Assembly: GCA_022925895.1 (NCBI GenBank)
Contig: JAKSYS010000004.1
Span: 248,001-312,000 of the forward strand
Reading direction: 5' to 3'
Source: Fragilaria crotonensis
Lineage: Eukaryota > Bacillariophyta > Fragilariophyceae > Fragilariales > Fragilariaceae
Length of the DNA: 64,000 nucleotides
Shown: one piece after another, positions 42,909 through 54,938 of the stretch
Position numbering within the stretch: position 1 is the first letter of the stretch
Layout of the letters: each line of letters opens with the position of its first letter
Notes under the pieces: generated by a model
What the model saw: only the letters and a program-made list of their open reading frames with translations
Databases searched by the model: none
Told to the model about the DNA's origin: nothing
Program-made: the position numbers and the translations under genes

Positions 42909-43653
42909 GCCGTATTTCACTCTTTTTTGTCGTACTCCGAGTACATTCGCGCGCCGTATACATTGTGGTACCCCATTGCAGATATGATTCCGGCGCTCGT
43001 TCGTAATGCGAAATAAACTGTACTTAGACACCCTAAGCTAAGCTAATATAACGTAATTGTCGAACTCCTACTGTTATCCGTTGGTGGCGCTCTACTGTAG
43101 CAAAGCGTCGACTCAAGAGAGTGATTCGAACTTGTATTATGCCCCATTAAGCATACTCCAAGGTACCAGGAAGCACGTTTGGAATTGCTTTTCCATTCCG
43201 AGAAGTGTAACTGCCATCAGCCGTCAGGCATGACATGCCAGTTCAGCACTTACTCGTGTCCTAGCTAGTCTACTTTAGACATCAGAGTATCTCGACGAGT
43301 AGAGTAACTGACAACAGAATGCTTCAAGGTGGTGACAATCGCAGGAATAATCTACCAGAAGGCGTTCAGTAGCGGAACTAGCAGGTGCCTCTCGTAGTGA
43401 ACTACCGATATACGGGTTCACTGGTAATAGCGTTCATCGTACTGTAGTACGAGTAGTTGTACAGCGCATTGCAAGATGTGTTGGGTCTTTGGTCTTGATT
43501 CATCCGATTGAGGATTTCAGCATTGGTGAGGCGCCGCTTCAACCAGCGTTGCCCAACAATGCTGTTAGTTTCCATCGTGGTTAAACGGCGTTGGACCGTA
43601 CCCTTATGTACAGTACTGGTACTACGGGTACAAGACGAGAAGAATCGCGTGAG
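42909..43653. promoter_or_regulatory. Spacer holding 3' end of TALE gene and promoter of lipid-kinase gene
   Basis: No gene is seen. Both genes run plus-strand, so terminator signals of one and the promoter of the next share this 745-bp space. GTACTGTAGTACGAG near 43439 and GTACAGTACTGGTACTACGG near 43608 are palindrome-rich. Confidence 0.5.
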
Positions 43654-45647
43654 ATGAAAAAAAAGGTAAAAATCAGACTTCATCATTCGAATTTGCTGTT
43701 GCTGGCAATAGTGGTTGTGCGAGCAACACTCTTAACTTTGCACGGTAGTTTAGCCCGAATCATTAAGATGACAACGTCCACCGCAGGCTCATCAAGCAAT
43801 GCCAAGCCTCTTGTCAATCACGACCGTCAGCCACTGCTGTCTCCATCCGACAGTCATGCTGGCCCGATTGATCCTACACATGGATCGGTGACGGCAATGA
43901 CTCAGAAAGACAGTTCGTCCTATCAATGGCCAAGGACTGCGGCCAAGCTGTACATGCCCCTGCAATGGCAGCAAAGTGGCTACGAAACGTGCACTATTGA
44001 ATTCGACTCGAGTCGCCAGCTTCTCAAGATCGTTGACGAGGAGCGCAGCGTCATTGACATTATCAATCCCATGGATATAAGTGGTGTGGATGCGGAGATC
44101 AAATTATTCGACGCTAGTGACGCCAAAGAAGCGCCTGGGACAATGCTCTGTGGAGAAAATGCTCCTTCGGAGAGCAATGAAAATTCACCCACCAACGATG
44201 GAGCAGGTCTTGCCTGCAACGTCCTTGACGCCGTCTCGCAGAACCAGAACGATCAAGTCGTTGCGAAGGACACTCAAGGTGCTGCTATACTTAATATTTA
44301 TTCATATCCCAAATCATCGGTATCCAGCAAATCATGGTGGTGCTCGTCATCACATTCCACGAAGAACCATGCGCCCAATCCGCATTACACTCCTGGAAAG
44401 GGCCCGCGTCACGCCCGACACTACTCCTTCCCGGTGGCACCCGCTCATGACTTTGAAGCTCTCACAGAGTTGATCAAGGCAGTTCGTGCAGTTTCTCTCC
44501 TACCGCCCAACAAACGAAAGTACCTGGTCATTCTGAATCCTAAATCTGGAACTGGCAAGGCTCGCAGTATCTGGAGCAAGACTGTTGAAATCATGTTGGA
44601 AAAAGAAGCGGGCATTGATATTGTTCTATCCGAAACGCAATTCCCAGGACATGCCATGGAACTCATGCGAGACAATGCCGAACTATTGACGTACGATGCA
44701 GTCATTTGCATGGGAGGCGACGGTGTGCTTCACGAAATGCTCCAAGGGTGTCAAGCCCGTTCCGATTTTCAGCTCCTCTTGCGGTCCCTCCGACTTGGAG
44801 TCGTCGGATGCGGCACCGGCAATGGACTTGCCAAGAGTCTCACTTTGCGGCCGAGGTAAGTTGATGCAATGAACCATGCTAGTGAATTTTGCCAGTGTGC
44901 AATGATTGCTAATGTAGACATTATTGTTCCACTATTGGACAGGAACATCACAGTTCTCTGGAATCTGCGTTCCTGATTGCTCGCGGCCAAACAATCTGGA
45001 TGGATCTCAGCAAGTACGAAACCAATCAATCGACCTATACCAGTTTCCTTACCTTCACATGGGCCATGATTGCTGACCTGGACATTGATAGTGAGGTCAT
45101 CCGTTGCCTGGGCGACATACGGCTAGATATCTGGGCCGTGATTTGCGTCGCTCGAGGTCGCAAGTACCGTGGACGACTATCATATCTGCCGCCTCCGGCA
45201 TCAATGAAGAACGGTGACAGTCAGCCCACTGCAATCGATATGCCTAGACTGACGGAACCTGTTCCATCGACCTGGACGGTGATAGAAGATGATATTTATC
45301 TTTTATGGGCCTCCCAGGTATCTCACGCCGCGGAGGGGACCTACCATTCCCCACCCTCACACATGCAAGACGATGTCTTTCAAATCATGTTACTCCGTGC
45401 CGGCAACCGGAATGTGGGACGATTGTCCATTGCCACTGTCCTTTTGTCGCTTGCTTCTGGAGGCCACGCGACACATCCTGCGGTGGAATTCGTCGAATGC
45501 GTCGCATACCGGTTGGAACCGCTTGTTGAGGGCAGTTACAATGATTTGGATGGCGAAGTCATTGAGTCGGGTCCCGTGCAAGCCCACGTTATGCCGCGTG
45601 CGTTGCAAGTGTTTGGACACATTCCAACGGCGCCAAGGGTGGAGTGA
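43654..45647 (+). CDS. Sphingoid-base/diacylglycerol kinase-family lipid kinase, two exons
   Basis: Exon 1 ends at 44855 (CCGAG|GTAAGT), the intron is 44856-44953 (ATCACAG end), and exon 2 is 44954-45647. The frame joins as LTLRPS|SLESAFLIARGQ. The kinase domain shows the family signatures in order: phosphate loop YLVILNPKSGTGKARSIW, QFPGHAMEL, CMGGDGVLHEMLQG (the GGDG ATP-binding motif), GVVGCGTGNGLAKS, then WTVIEDDIYLLWASQVSHAA and the closing NDLDGEVIESGPVQAHVMP. This is the layout of sphingosine kinases, which make sphingosine-1-phosphate. An N-terminal ~270-residue extension includes a PH-like stretch (CTIEFDSSRQLLKIVDEERS). The start is uncertain: ATGs at 43606, 43654 and 43768 are in frame. 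From 43654 the protein opens with a hydrophobic segment (LLLLAIVVVRATLL), a possible signal anchor. Substrate preference cannot be fixed. Confidence 0.88.
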
Positions 45648-46825
45648 TGACGACGCGTTTCGCTGCTGATGCTCTGTGTTTTACGTATGTCATCGCGCGG
45701 ACGGCTGACATTCTACACGTGAGGGAGTAATGAAATAGTGGTCCACCTCAACTTGTTTTCTTTCCTCCTCACTTCAGGCATGGACACAATATGTAGAACT
45801 AATCGGTAGTACACTGAGGAGTGGGTGTACACTATGAGTGCAACTGGTTCACAAAGGGACCCACTGACTACGGCCAATTGTCGTCCTGCCAGACGCGTGA
45901 GTACCTGCGACGAGCATACTGACAAGAGGACTGATAAGTCTACACACATTCAATGTGGGAGTGACGTAATTTACTACCCGTGAGTCATATTGCTGAATAC
46001 CATTTTGTTCGAGGTTCCACGGTTAATGCATAGAGTGGTTTTCAACAAAACACGTGGTCCAGTGTCAGACATAAAACATGGCCACGATTCTGGGATCAAT
46101 TCTGAATGTTACTTGGACGTTTTCGCTTACGAGGAGAAATGACCCCGTTTTCAAGTGACTCAAAGATTGAAATGGCTTCCTGCTCAGGGTACAATTGCAC
46201 TATACTTAAAAGGTCGAGTGTGCTTGTCGGAGAATTAGTTGTGCATTTGCAACGCGAGACGTAAGTTTAAGGTCTTGTTGGCATCCACCAATATGAGCAT
46301 TTGTGTAACCTACGCAGCGGATCGTTGAACCGACATTTTGGGCCGTCTCTAGTCATGTACTACTAGAAGAGTACAGTAGGAGTGCAAAACAAAGGTCCGT
46401 GATTAAACCATCTGTCCTGCGTCCTGAGTACCACCAGTACTGGGTTAGTCAAGTCCGCGCAGTGTAGGTACTTCGACAGGTGTGCAACAGCGTTTATCTG
46501 ACATTGATGTTCCTCAGCATTTAAGAGAACTCAAGATGTCGCAAGGGTACAAAAATCAACAGAAAATGATCGAGAGGCACGAAACCAGAACGCCTTTGGA
46601 GTTTATCATGTTGTCGTGTCCAGCGTACGTGTCCTACGATTGTCCACCATGGTAGTTAAACGACAGAATGAAATAATTAAAGGATTTGTCATCAGCCCCG
46701 GACTTCTTTCCCGTGCCCCACTTACTCCGTTACCGATACGAAGAGAGGAGCGCAATCAAGAAAAGTACTCCAGTATATTGTAACCCTCGAGGTCATAAAG
46801 TCGATTTCATACGATCAGATCAATC
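45648..46825. other. Intergenic, no gene seen
   Basis: About 1.2 kb between two plus-strand genes, with no reading frame showing motifs on either strand. ACTACTAGAAGAGTACAGTAG near 46360 and the GTACTGGGTTAG area are typical local low-complexity words. The last few hundred bases presumably carry the ATPase gene promoter. Confidence 0.55.
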
Positions 46826-49800
46826 ATGTCACTTCGTCGAGGAAGCATAGAGGTGCCGTTTGGCAGAAGCACGGCTAGTGTGGATTTAAGCCCGTCACGG
46901 ATAGCTACCCTCGCAGCGAGGAGGATGACGATTTGGAGTTCTCATCAGCCTTTGATGAAGTCGTTCTGTACGGCAGGACTCGGGAGACAAACCTTTTGCT
47001 GGACGCATTTTCCCGATTGTCTAGCAATAATCAAACCCAGAAGGCGACGAAAGTTATCGTCCATGGCGACGCCGGGTCTGGAAAAACATCACTTGTCGAT
47101 CTTCTTCGTAAGCCGGTATTCGAAAGCAACGGCTTCTTTGCGTCAGGAAAGTATTTTCAAAATTCGTCAGTTCAAGAACCAAACTCCGCCATCATGGCAG
47201 CTCTTTCGGATTTGTGCGATCTCCTTATTCAATCGCCAGATTTTACGGAAGAACGAAGAACGCAGTTTCAGCAAAAACTGGGAGTAGAAAATGGACGCAT
47301 TTTGGAGAAGTGCATCACCAATCTGTCTCCCTCCTTTCAACGCACTGGGAGAGGACAGTGGAGGTTCAGACACATCTGTTAGGAACGTCGCGGCGTATAC
47401 CAAGTTTAAGGTAGCCTTCAAAACCTTTTTGCAAGCCGTGTCTTGCGACGAGCATCCGATAGTGCTTTTCTTCGATGACATTCAGTGGATGGACGAAGAC
47501 TCAAGAAAGCTGATTGAGGTCCTGCTTCATGACCAAGAGCTTTCGAGCATCATGATCATTCTGGCCTATCGCAACGAAGAGTCCGCAAGTGTTGCTGATA
47601 TCTTCAATAAGATCAAGAGTAACGAAGACACGTTGGATCTACCGCTGGATAATCTTGACAACGACGCTGTTCTAGAGCTCATCTCTAGCATAACTGGGCC
47701 ATCAACCTCCTCGGCAACAGAGTTGAGCAGCATCATTTCTAAGAAAACGATGGGAAACCCGTATCATGTGATGAAGCTCCTCGAATTCCTTGAGTGGGAG
47801 GGATTGCTGGTGCAAAACGCTAATACGGGATCGTGGGAGTTTGATGCGGACCAGATTCAAAGTGAAGTCATGATTTCTATCACTCTAGCAGAAATCCTGG
47901 CGAGAAAGGTCCAGACGCTCCCAAGTAGGGTTCAAGAAAACCTCAAGATTGCCTCTTTGCTTGGTTATCGATTTACTGACGAGCTTGTTGTGCAAGTAAG
48001 GTCATACCTTCTTGACCATTTCGGAGACGACGAGTTGGACGAGAGACTGCATTCTAGTGAAACGTTTTCAGTGCAGACAGTATCGACTGCAGTGGACAAC
48101 GCTGTGCGCGGAGGCTTTGTCGAGAAGACCAAAGTAGGATATCAATTCAGTCATGATACAATCCAAACTGCTTTTCAGTCCTTGATTGACGAGGAGGAGA
48201 AGGGACGAATTCACATGGCTATTGGAAACGTCTTGCTTGCTATCGGTGACGTTGAATCGAGGTATCGCGCATCTGTTCACCTCTTTAATGCGCCTGATTT
48301 TATGCGTGACGACGCGAATCGTGTTGAGTTGGCTCGTCTTCATCTTGAAGCAGCCAAGTATTGCAAAGAGAGGAGTGCATTCATTGATGCGGCTGCGGCG
48401 CTACATCGTGGACTCGCAACGTTGGATGATGAGAGAAAGTGGACTGATTTCTTCGATTTAGCTTTCGAAATGACAGAAACTCTTGCAAGAATGGAGCTTA
48501 TCGTTGGTAATTATGACTCATGCACGGCGATGACGAACGAAGTTCTACATCGTGCCAAGGCAACGAACATGAGGATCAATGCTTTGATTATAGGAGTTGA
48601 ATGCATCATGGCGCAGTATGATGTGGAGGCGTCAATCGCTGCTGCCATTCGTGCATTGTCTTCATTGGGAATAAAAATACCAAGAAAGGTCTCCTTTCGA
48701 CTCATGGGTTTGAACCTTTTTAAGGTGAAGTTGATGTTAGGTCGCAAGACAGATGGAGACATTCTGGGTTTGCCGTTAATGAGAGACGAGGCTGCGACAG
48801 CCACATCACGAATTCTTGTAAATTTATGCACCTACTGTTTCCTGAAGGATGAAGCGAATCTCGGGGTTTACGCAGCACTTTTGGCATTACAATTGACACT
48901 CAAAGGCGGACTCAACGCGCACTCGGCATGCGCGTTAGCGATTTATGGTGTTGCTCAGCTTTCCAGTGGCAACTACCGTGGAGCATACAGATTCGGCAAG
49001 CTTGCTCTCGCCCTTCTGGAGAAAATGCAGGTCCGAGATGCAGAATGTGCCACGACAGTTATGTCACTCTCATTGCTGGTACATTGGTACGAACCAGTTC
49101 GTGGTATGACAAAGCCACTTCGACAAGCGGCGAGCATTGGGTTGGAAGTCGGTGATGTTGTTTACGGGACTTATTGCCTTGCCATGATGTACGGTACAGA
49201 AACCATGATGGGGAAGAATCTTGAACAACTAGAAGCCTCAATGAGGGCAGATGCTCGGTCAGTAGCTGACTTTTCGCAGGAGGCAATGGGCATGTGGATG
49301 AAACCATCTATGCAGTATGTGCTTAATTTGCAAAAGGATGGAGTGTCAAGCTGGCTGGAGGTGACGACCCTTAGCGGAGAATTTATGGATGAAGCCATAT
49401 TTACTCAAAGAGCTCTCGCATCGAACCATCGAGTACTCGTTATGATGACTTTGAACTATAAGGCTATCTTGGCATGTTCCTTCGGATTCTGGTCAATGGC
49501 TGAATCTCTTTTTATTGAGTTGATCTCGATGGGGAAGACCTTCTTCTTCAGCTATGCGGCAATGTCAAATTCTCTCTTCGGTGGAATAGCATCCTATTCT
49601 TGCTACCAACAAAATGGGAAACGAAAGCACCTTAAACTGGCAAGAGAGAATCGCACCCGACTTGCTCGCGCTTTGTCTCGTGGTTGTCCGAACGCCCCAG
49701 CGTATCTGTCATTTTTGGATGCCGAGGATTTGGCGATCCGAAAATCAGCAAAGCCCTTTGCCGTTGTTTCCGCCTATAACACTGCTATTGACAAGCTCGT

Positions 49801-50062
49801 TTCTATTGGCTTTCCCCACATGGAGGCGTACGCTCACGAGAGGGTAGGATTCTTTCAAGCCAAACATGGCAATCGCGACGAAGCTGCGATTTGTTTTCAA
49901 AAAGCGCTGGATCTGCTCTATAACAAGTGGGGCTCCATTGCAAGACACGATTGGTTGGTCGAACAAAGCGAACATGCTCTGGGAAGGATTGAAGTCATGC
50001 AGAAAACTGGCCCTCCAATCCATTCAATTATTGAGACTTGCAAGGATGATATCACCTTGTGA
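46826..50062 (+). CDS. Large AAA/STAND-type ATPase with helical-repeat C-terminus
   Basis: About 1,078 residues if read as one gene. The start is ATG at 46826 (MSLRRGSIEVPFGR). The ATPase module has YGRTRETNLLLDAF, Walker A GDAGSGKTSL (about 47074), Walker B PIVLFFDDIQWMDEDS and a sensor-like ILAYRNEE, then a winged-helix-like part (LPSRVQENLKIASLLG). This matches the AAA_16 'predicted ATPase' module found before sensor domains in STAND regulators and some hybrid histidine kinases. The remaining ~650 residues are helical, with TPR-like units (YGVAQLSSGNYRGAYRFGKLA, DEAAICFQKALDLL). No kinase, PAS, GAF or cyclase domain follows before the stop. Two frame shifts interrupt it, one near 46890 (a C missing from a CCC run) and one near 47330 (an extra C in a CCC run). 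Both sit in homopolymers between conserved blocks, so errors are likely. Role: probable signalling scaffold ATPase; ligand unknown. Confidence 0.8.
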
Positions 50063-51384
50063 TCACATGGCGTCGGAAAGCACGAGATGTTTTCGTGTGT
50101 GCGACCATTATTGAGTTGGCTACTGGCAATGGCATCGTGCCCTTCCAAGGAAAGCCATTGGAACCGCGCCATACTTACTACACTACCGGTAGAAACAATA
50201 TGGAGAGACAAATCAGAGCTGGCATTGCATTCGTATAGGATTCGTTTATTCGAACTCTACCGCTAGTAGGAAAGAAGAACAAATTTGATTAATTCCTAGG
50301 CCAATGCGATTGGTGACGCATCCTTGGATTTATGATCGCCGGGAACGCGACCGGTAGGTCGAGTGCCTCAACATCGTCGAATGCCAAATGCAGTGCCTAT
50401 TTCCAATATGATCTACAATTGTCAAGCCATCCGTGCAAGAGCCAAATCTTGTTTCGAGGTACGGCTAGTATTCTCTGCCAGTATGGCCTCGCCACTCCCG
50501 GCGCCAATCTGTCGTTCTGATTCTGCCAATGGACGCCTTTTCCGAAGATACGACTTTGCGACAAGCGGTCGCGCCCTAGCTGCCGACAATCGTTCGCACT
50601 TTCATAATGGAACTTGAGAGAGCAACCGCCATCATTATTGTCAATAGAAGATTACAAGTCTTCATGCCAGCTGCAATAACCATGAATTGTTGATTTTGCA
50701 CAGTGTTGAACGGAGGATGCCTTCCAGGACTTTGGTGGAACACTCTAGCGTCCAGTGTTTGCGATCCGTATGACCCACCGACAGATGCTTACATGGTATT
50801 AATGGAGCTGGGAAAGACTCCGTGATACAGATGGGGAAGAAACCCGCCACCTTGACGAAAACACAACGACTCGCACCATATACGTGCTTACTCGCATGCA
50901 CGGACATTTATGCAGAAGGCGCTTGAGGCGACTGAAGGAATTCACAGAGGGGTCTGGGACTGGAGTTGCTCAAGATGATCAAATACATCACGTACAGCTT
51001 CCATACGCCATATAAGTGTCCAGGATAGTCCCTCTTCGACGCCAAGAAGCGTTTCTACAGTCAGGTCCAAGACCATGCCATCATCGTGAACCAAAACGTC
51101 ATTGAGTTTTAGAATCTGGTGAACGTATCAAGCATAGCAGCGGTATCATCAAGGAAGTGGCAGGGATGGAAAATTTCATTGTTAACGGAGGGGTAAAGGC
51201 AGTTCACGATGAAGATTGGCAAGGCAATTGGCTGTCCATATATCAACGATCACCACTTGTCGAACATTCGTTAGAACACGCCGATGGCCATTTCACTGCA
51301 ACGCTGGAGAGTGTACTAGTAGTACTAGTACTGTAACATGCCTTTACAACAGTAGCAGGTACTTGGACACTTGGAAAAAAAAAA
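50063..51384. other. Intergenic, no gene recognised
   Basis: Several frames stay open for 60-80 codons around 50330-50620 (for example CQYGLATPGANLS) without known motifs. A run of about 11 A lies at 51375-51385, close to where LINE C's 3' end must be. CTACCGGTAG occurs near 50183. No RNA gene was seen. Confidence 0.5.
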
Positions 51385-51507
51385 ACCCAGATCTAATTTA
51401 ACGTACTGCCGCGGCGTTCATATTAAAAACGCTCGACCCGCACGACTAGACACTCCCAGTACCGTAACCAGAAGCGGCCAGTAGTCAATCCCGTGATGAG
51501 TAAGGTG

Positions 51508-52066
51508 TTACTTCTTTGGCCCGAAATACGATGTGATGGACTTCATTCCCTGGATAGCCTTAACTTTTGCTCGATGGATGCTCTGCTTGAAAAGTGGTCC
51601 GTAAGTTGACAGCCAATTTTTGTTGTAAGGCACTGATTTGGTGAAATGCTCGGTGATATCGCGGCACAACAATTGTTGGATACTCGGTTCCATCTGGTTC
51701 CGAGCATCGTAGATGTCGGCTAACATGCGATCGACTTCGCGACGCTCTGCCTGGTTCCTCGATTTGGAATCTGCGCCGTGGAGTGACTGGTTTCGGTAGC
51801 CCACAAAAGGAACCACTGGTTCCACAACGTACTGATAATTGCAATCTGCCATCGTAGCCCAGTTTGTCGTTTTGTATCGATCGAATGAGCCCGTCGCGCA
51901 TAGTATTCATCTTGGAGCGAGCTCCAGTTGCTGAGAAAAACGACCCAGGAACACGTGTTCCCAACCGATTGCGTTCTGCTGATAAACTAGTCTGCGAATT
52001 GCGGCAGGTGCTGTGCTCGGGGCTTCGAGTTGGTAAGGAACTTCTTCGTTTGAGTGGAGAAACCAT
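51508..52066 (-). CDS. LINE C C-terminal tail with PIP-box-like end
   Basis: Minus-strand frame after the RNase H part: VVEPVVPFVGYRNQSLHG, then REVDRMLADIYDARNQMEPS, ending IQGMKSITSYFGPKK. The end (51523-51546, M-K-S-I-T-S-Y-F followed by basic residues) resembles a PCNA-interacting box with Met in place of the first Gln. Another frame carries the link back to the RNase H part, so a frame change lies between about 51850 and 51990. Confidence 0.6.
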
Positions 52067-53339
52067 TCCGGAGCGCCTGCAACAAGAGAGTTTTCAACCG
52101 CGGCATTGTGTTGAGGTCGTCACACTTCCGTGCTACCACTTGGACCATCGATGCACGCCAAGATGTATGGGCCTCCGACTTACACCGAAGGATATGACTC
52201 CACGTCTCCGGGCAGACTTGGCAACTTGGGCATCGCTTGCGACGAGGGTCGACACGATGGAGTTTTGCATTGGTCGGAAGTAACCCGTGAACCAATTTCA
52301 CCAGATGAGTTCTCTTATTGATGTGACGTTGCAAGGCTTTACCATGTGCAGTCCAGTTTATTACAGACATAGTTTGTGCCGTCCATGAGTACCGCTCTCG
52401 CATATGTTCTTGTAATTCAGGCGCCGTCGCTTGGTAACGTAAAGCTGTATCGTAGTGAGCAGTGACGGTTCCGGTTGGAAATTCCAGATGCACGCCCGAC
52501 CATTCTGTAAGCAACACCTCTGGTTGAAAAGATCCGAAGTCGCGTTGATATCGCGATGCTTGAGCGTCTGCGTCTACATTCAACTGGGCGAGGAGCGGGA
52601 GACGATGATATGGAGTATCACGGTCTTGATGACCTTTTACGTGTTGAAGCGTGATGTCGGGCATCTCTTGTAAGAGACTTTGAATTCCCGAGATGATATC
52701 CCACTCGGGGGTCAACGGGTCGAGTGGCGTGCTTCGGATGGCCGTCGTTCCTTCTGCGGCATGACTCGACATGGTGGACGCCGTGCTGGCGGGTGGCTTC
52801 TGGAGGACGGTATCAATAAGGCTCTGGCTATCCGTTGCGAGAACCCCACGCCACGTAGTATGCTTGCCAGTGAATTCTGCAAGTCTGCGCAAAAAACACA
52901 ATAACGAGAGGAGACCGTAGCTTTCAGATCTGTAAGCGTGTGGAGACGCGCTACGGGCCGGACCCATACCGTATGCGCATCGTTCACCGATATCATTGCT
53001 CATAGTCCACCCGAATGAACCCTGAATTTGATGCCAGTCGGATCCATCGCTGACTCCACGAACACCATGTTCGAGAGCATCGGCGACCGAAAACGGGTCA
53101 ACTTCAAGTTCCACATATTGTAGCAATTCCTTTTCCCAATCAGAGAGGGAAGCGACATACTGAGTGAAGGTACCTGCGCACGGTGGCTTATTGACCTCCA
53201 GGATATGGCTATGCTGCGCAATCAACCACACCCCGGGCGAGGAATGCGTAGCGCATATTGGGACAGCTTGAGTGGGGAGAGATTCCCACGAACACGATAT
53301 GTTGGATTCCTGGAACTCGCGATCTGAAATAGGTGACAT
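51987..53339 (-). CDS. LINE C RNase H domain and zinc knuckle
   Basis: The 450-codon frame has an RNase HI fold with acidic residues in order: GVSDGSDWHQIQGSFGW, then ESYGLLSLLCF, LATDSQSLID and NVDADAQASRY, plus the basic HVKGHQDRDT. A CPSCQVCPETWSHILRC zinc knuckle follows about 110 residues later. The frame starts at ATG 53339, directly after the in-frame TAA that ends the RT frame (TAA-ATG), so the two would be one protein but for that stop. RNase H would remove RNA from the RNA:DNA hybrid during target-primed reverse transcription. Confidence 0.8.
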   Translation of the reverse strand: MSPISDREFQESNISCSWESLPTQAVPICATHSSPGVWLIAQHSHILEVNKPPCAGTFTQYVASLSDWEKELLQYVELEVDPFSVADALEHGVRGVSDGSDWHQIQGSFGWTMSNDIGERCAYGMGPARSASPHAYRSESYGLLSLLCFLRRLAEFTGKHTTWRGVLATDSQSLIDTVLQKPPASTASTMSSHAAEGTTAIRSTPLDPLTPEWDIISGIQSLLQEMPDITLQHVKGHQDRDTPYHRLPLLAQLNVDADAQASRYQRDFGSFQPEVLLTEWSGVHLEFPTGTVTAHYDTALRYQATAPELQEHMRERYSWTAQTMSVINWTAHGKALQRHINKRTHLVKLVHGLLPTNAKLHRVDPRRKRCPSCQVCPETWSHILRCKSEAHTSWRASMVQVVARKCDDLNTMPRLKTLLLQALRNGFSTQTKKFLTNSKPRAQHLPQFAD

Positions 53340-54766
53340 TTAACGTAGCGTGTGTCGATCCGAACCCACAACCTGGCGGATAGCCAATAAGCTGGATGGC
53401 GGAGGTACATTTGGTGAAGCGGAGAACCCAATCGCCAAGAGGCTGGAGTAACTTCCGTCAGGCGTGCTCCATAGGAGGTTTGCTTTCTGCCACAACTTCC
53501 ATGTAGATGCTGATGGGCTTTCCTGATGTATGAAAGTCCCGTGCTTATAGCTACTCAGAAAGGAGTGATGACCTGATAACTTACTCTTGTCTAACACTCG
53601 ACCATCAATACTGGATAGATCCGAAACGGTCATCGCTTTGAGGTACAGCCGGCAGTAGTTAAGACGACACACTTCTGTCGGTGTGAATCTTCCCGATGAT
53701 TGAATGACATCCATGATGCAAAAATCGTGTAGTCTTTGAAGTTTCGGTATGTACGGTGTATCGAGACGGAGTTTGGCATTGATACTGGCGAGAAAGACGC
53801 GAAGGGAAAGAAGCCATTTCGATTCCAAATGTGGGAGTGGAGTGTGAACCTGTTCGAGGAATGAATACGACACTCCGACTTGGGATTGAAACCACGAGAC
53901 GGCAATACGAAGGAGTTTGCCGGCAATCGAATTAGTTCGCCATTGACGGACGAACATCATCACTTGAGCCACTCCTTGTTGAACAACCAGAGACCGGAAA
54001 CTTGCACCTCCAAGAGCGAGTGGTCCGTACAAGATTGCTTTTTTGGTATTACGGTTGAAACCACACCGCGGAACGATAATCGACATTGCTTTCCGTTGGA
54101 CGTTTTCAAGGCATTGTTTTGATAAGGAAGAACTCGCCAAAGGATAGCTGACTGCAGGTAAATAACACGCAAAGTAATACGTCCAGGCTTCCAAGCGAGT
54201 TAATGGGACCTCCCACAAGAAAGCTGTGATTGAGTCACTTTTTTGCTTCAGCTGCCGGTATTGCTCGCGTTGCGTCCCCGCTGGATCTTTATAATGACCC
54301 AGGGTTTTATGAGCTGTGAATGCAGAAAGGACCCGCAGCTCCGTTCCCGCATCATCTTGGCGTTCCCGAACTGTGATATTGACTTCCGCGGCAGGATGCT
54401 TAGGAACTAACACAGGCGCCCCCTGCATGGAAAATTGCCACTGTAGTATGTGATTTGAGCACTTAGAGAGCTCGAGGCCCCCGCTCGCCATAAGTAAGTC
54501 CGTCCAACATTGCGCATTTGCCTGTGCCTGAGCCACTAATGTTTTCACCGTATTCGGTGACCCGTCGTCTGCGAAGGAGTTTGTTTGGCCGTTGCAATCA
54601 TCGACAAAACCGATCAGACCTAAGTCGACTCGAACGTCGTCTTGTGTATCCCAATACGTTGCTGGATGCGCTTGCGTATCATAGCAATCAAAGAGAGTGC
54701 TAGACAAAAAAACACCAGATAGCCGGGGAGTTCGCACTTCCTTGGCCCGTCCCATAAATAGGAAAA
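53340..54766 (-). CDS. LINE C reverse transcriptase, C-terminal half
   Basis: Starts within motif B (YGTGQGSANSPAIW). It has one extra base in a run of seven T at about 54708 relative to the expected W-C-F-L-S-S. It then reads FLSSTLFDCYDTQAHP and GFVDDCNGQTNSF, whose F-V-D-D is the catalytic motif C. Thumb segments follow, for example KTLGHYKDPAGTQREQY and FLWEVPLTRLEAW. The frame ends SDRHTLR at an in-frame TAA that abuts the RNase H start. Confidence 0.82.
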
Positions 54767-54783
54767 TCTTGTTCGTGATGATA
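54767..54783. repeat. Left copy of 17-bp target-site duplication of LINE B
   Basis: TCTTGTTCGTGATGATA on the plus strand, identical to 61884-61900. It lies directly next to the element's (TAA)n tail. Confidence 0.92.
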
Positions 54784-54938
54784 ATAATAATAAAAGAACT
54801 AATTATCGGGTTATCACCACGCAAAAACCTTCCGGGATTCGCCGTGTACCCCGCTCCGGCAGATTCACTTCTGCGAGAGCTCTAAACACATACCGAGCAG
54901 AAGCTGTCGTACATTGACACCGCGCCACTGTAGGTTAA

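Larger units (their letters stand above)
51385..54783 (-). mobile_element. LINE C, 3' part (C-terminal RT, RNase H, zinc knuckle, tail)
   Basis: This is the downstream half of a non-LTR retrotransposon whose upstream half lies at 61884-64000. The minus strand resumes exactly where the other half stops: after the 17-bp target duplication (54767-54783) it reads FPIYGTGQGSANSPAIWCFF, then SSTLFDCYDTQ. RT motif GFVDD, an RNase H domain, a CPSC..C.ETWSHILRC knuckle and a C-terminal tail follow. The 3' boundary is approximate; the 3' UTR seems to end near the T-rich tract (A-run on plus) at 51375-51385. Confidence 0.85.

Noticed and set aside
51375-51385. A-run as poly(A) tail of a LINE
   Set aside because: It is on the plus strand while LINE C is coded on the minus strand, so it would read as T on the element; at most it marks the 3' boundary.
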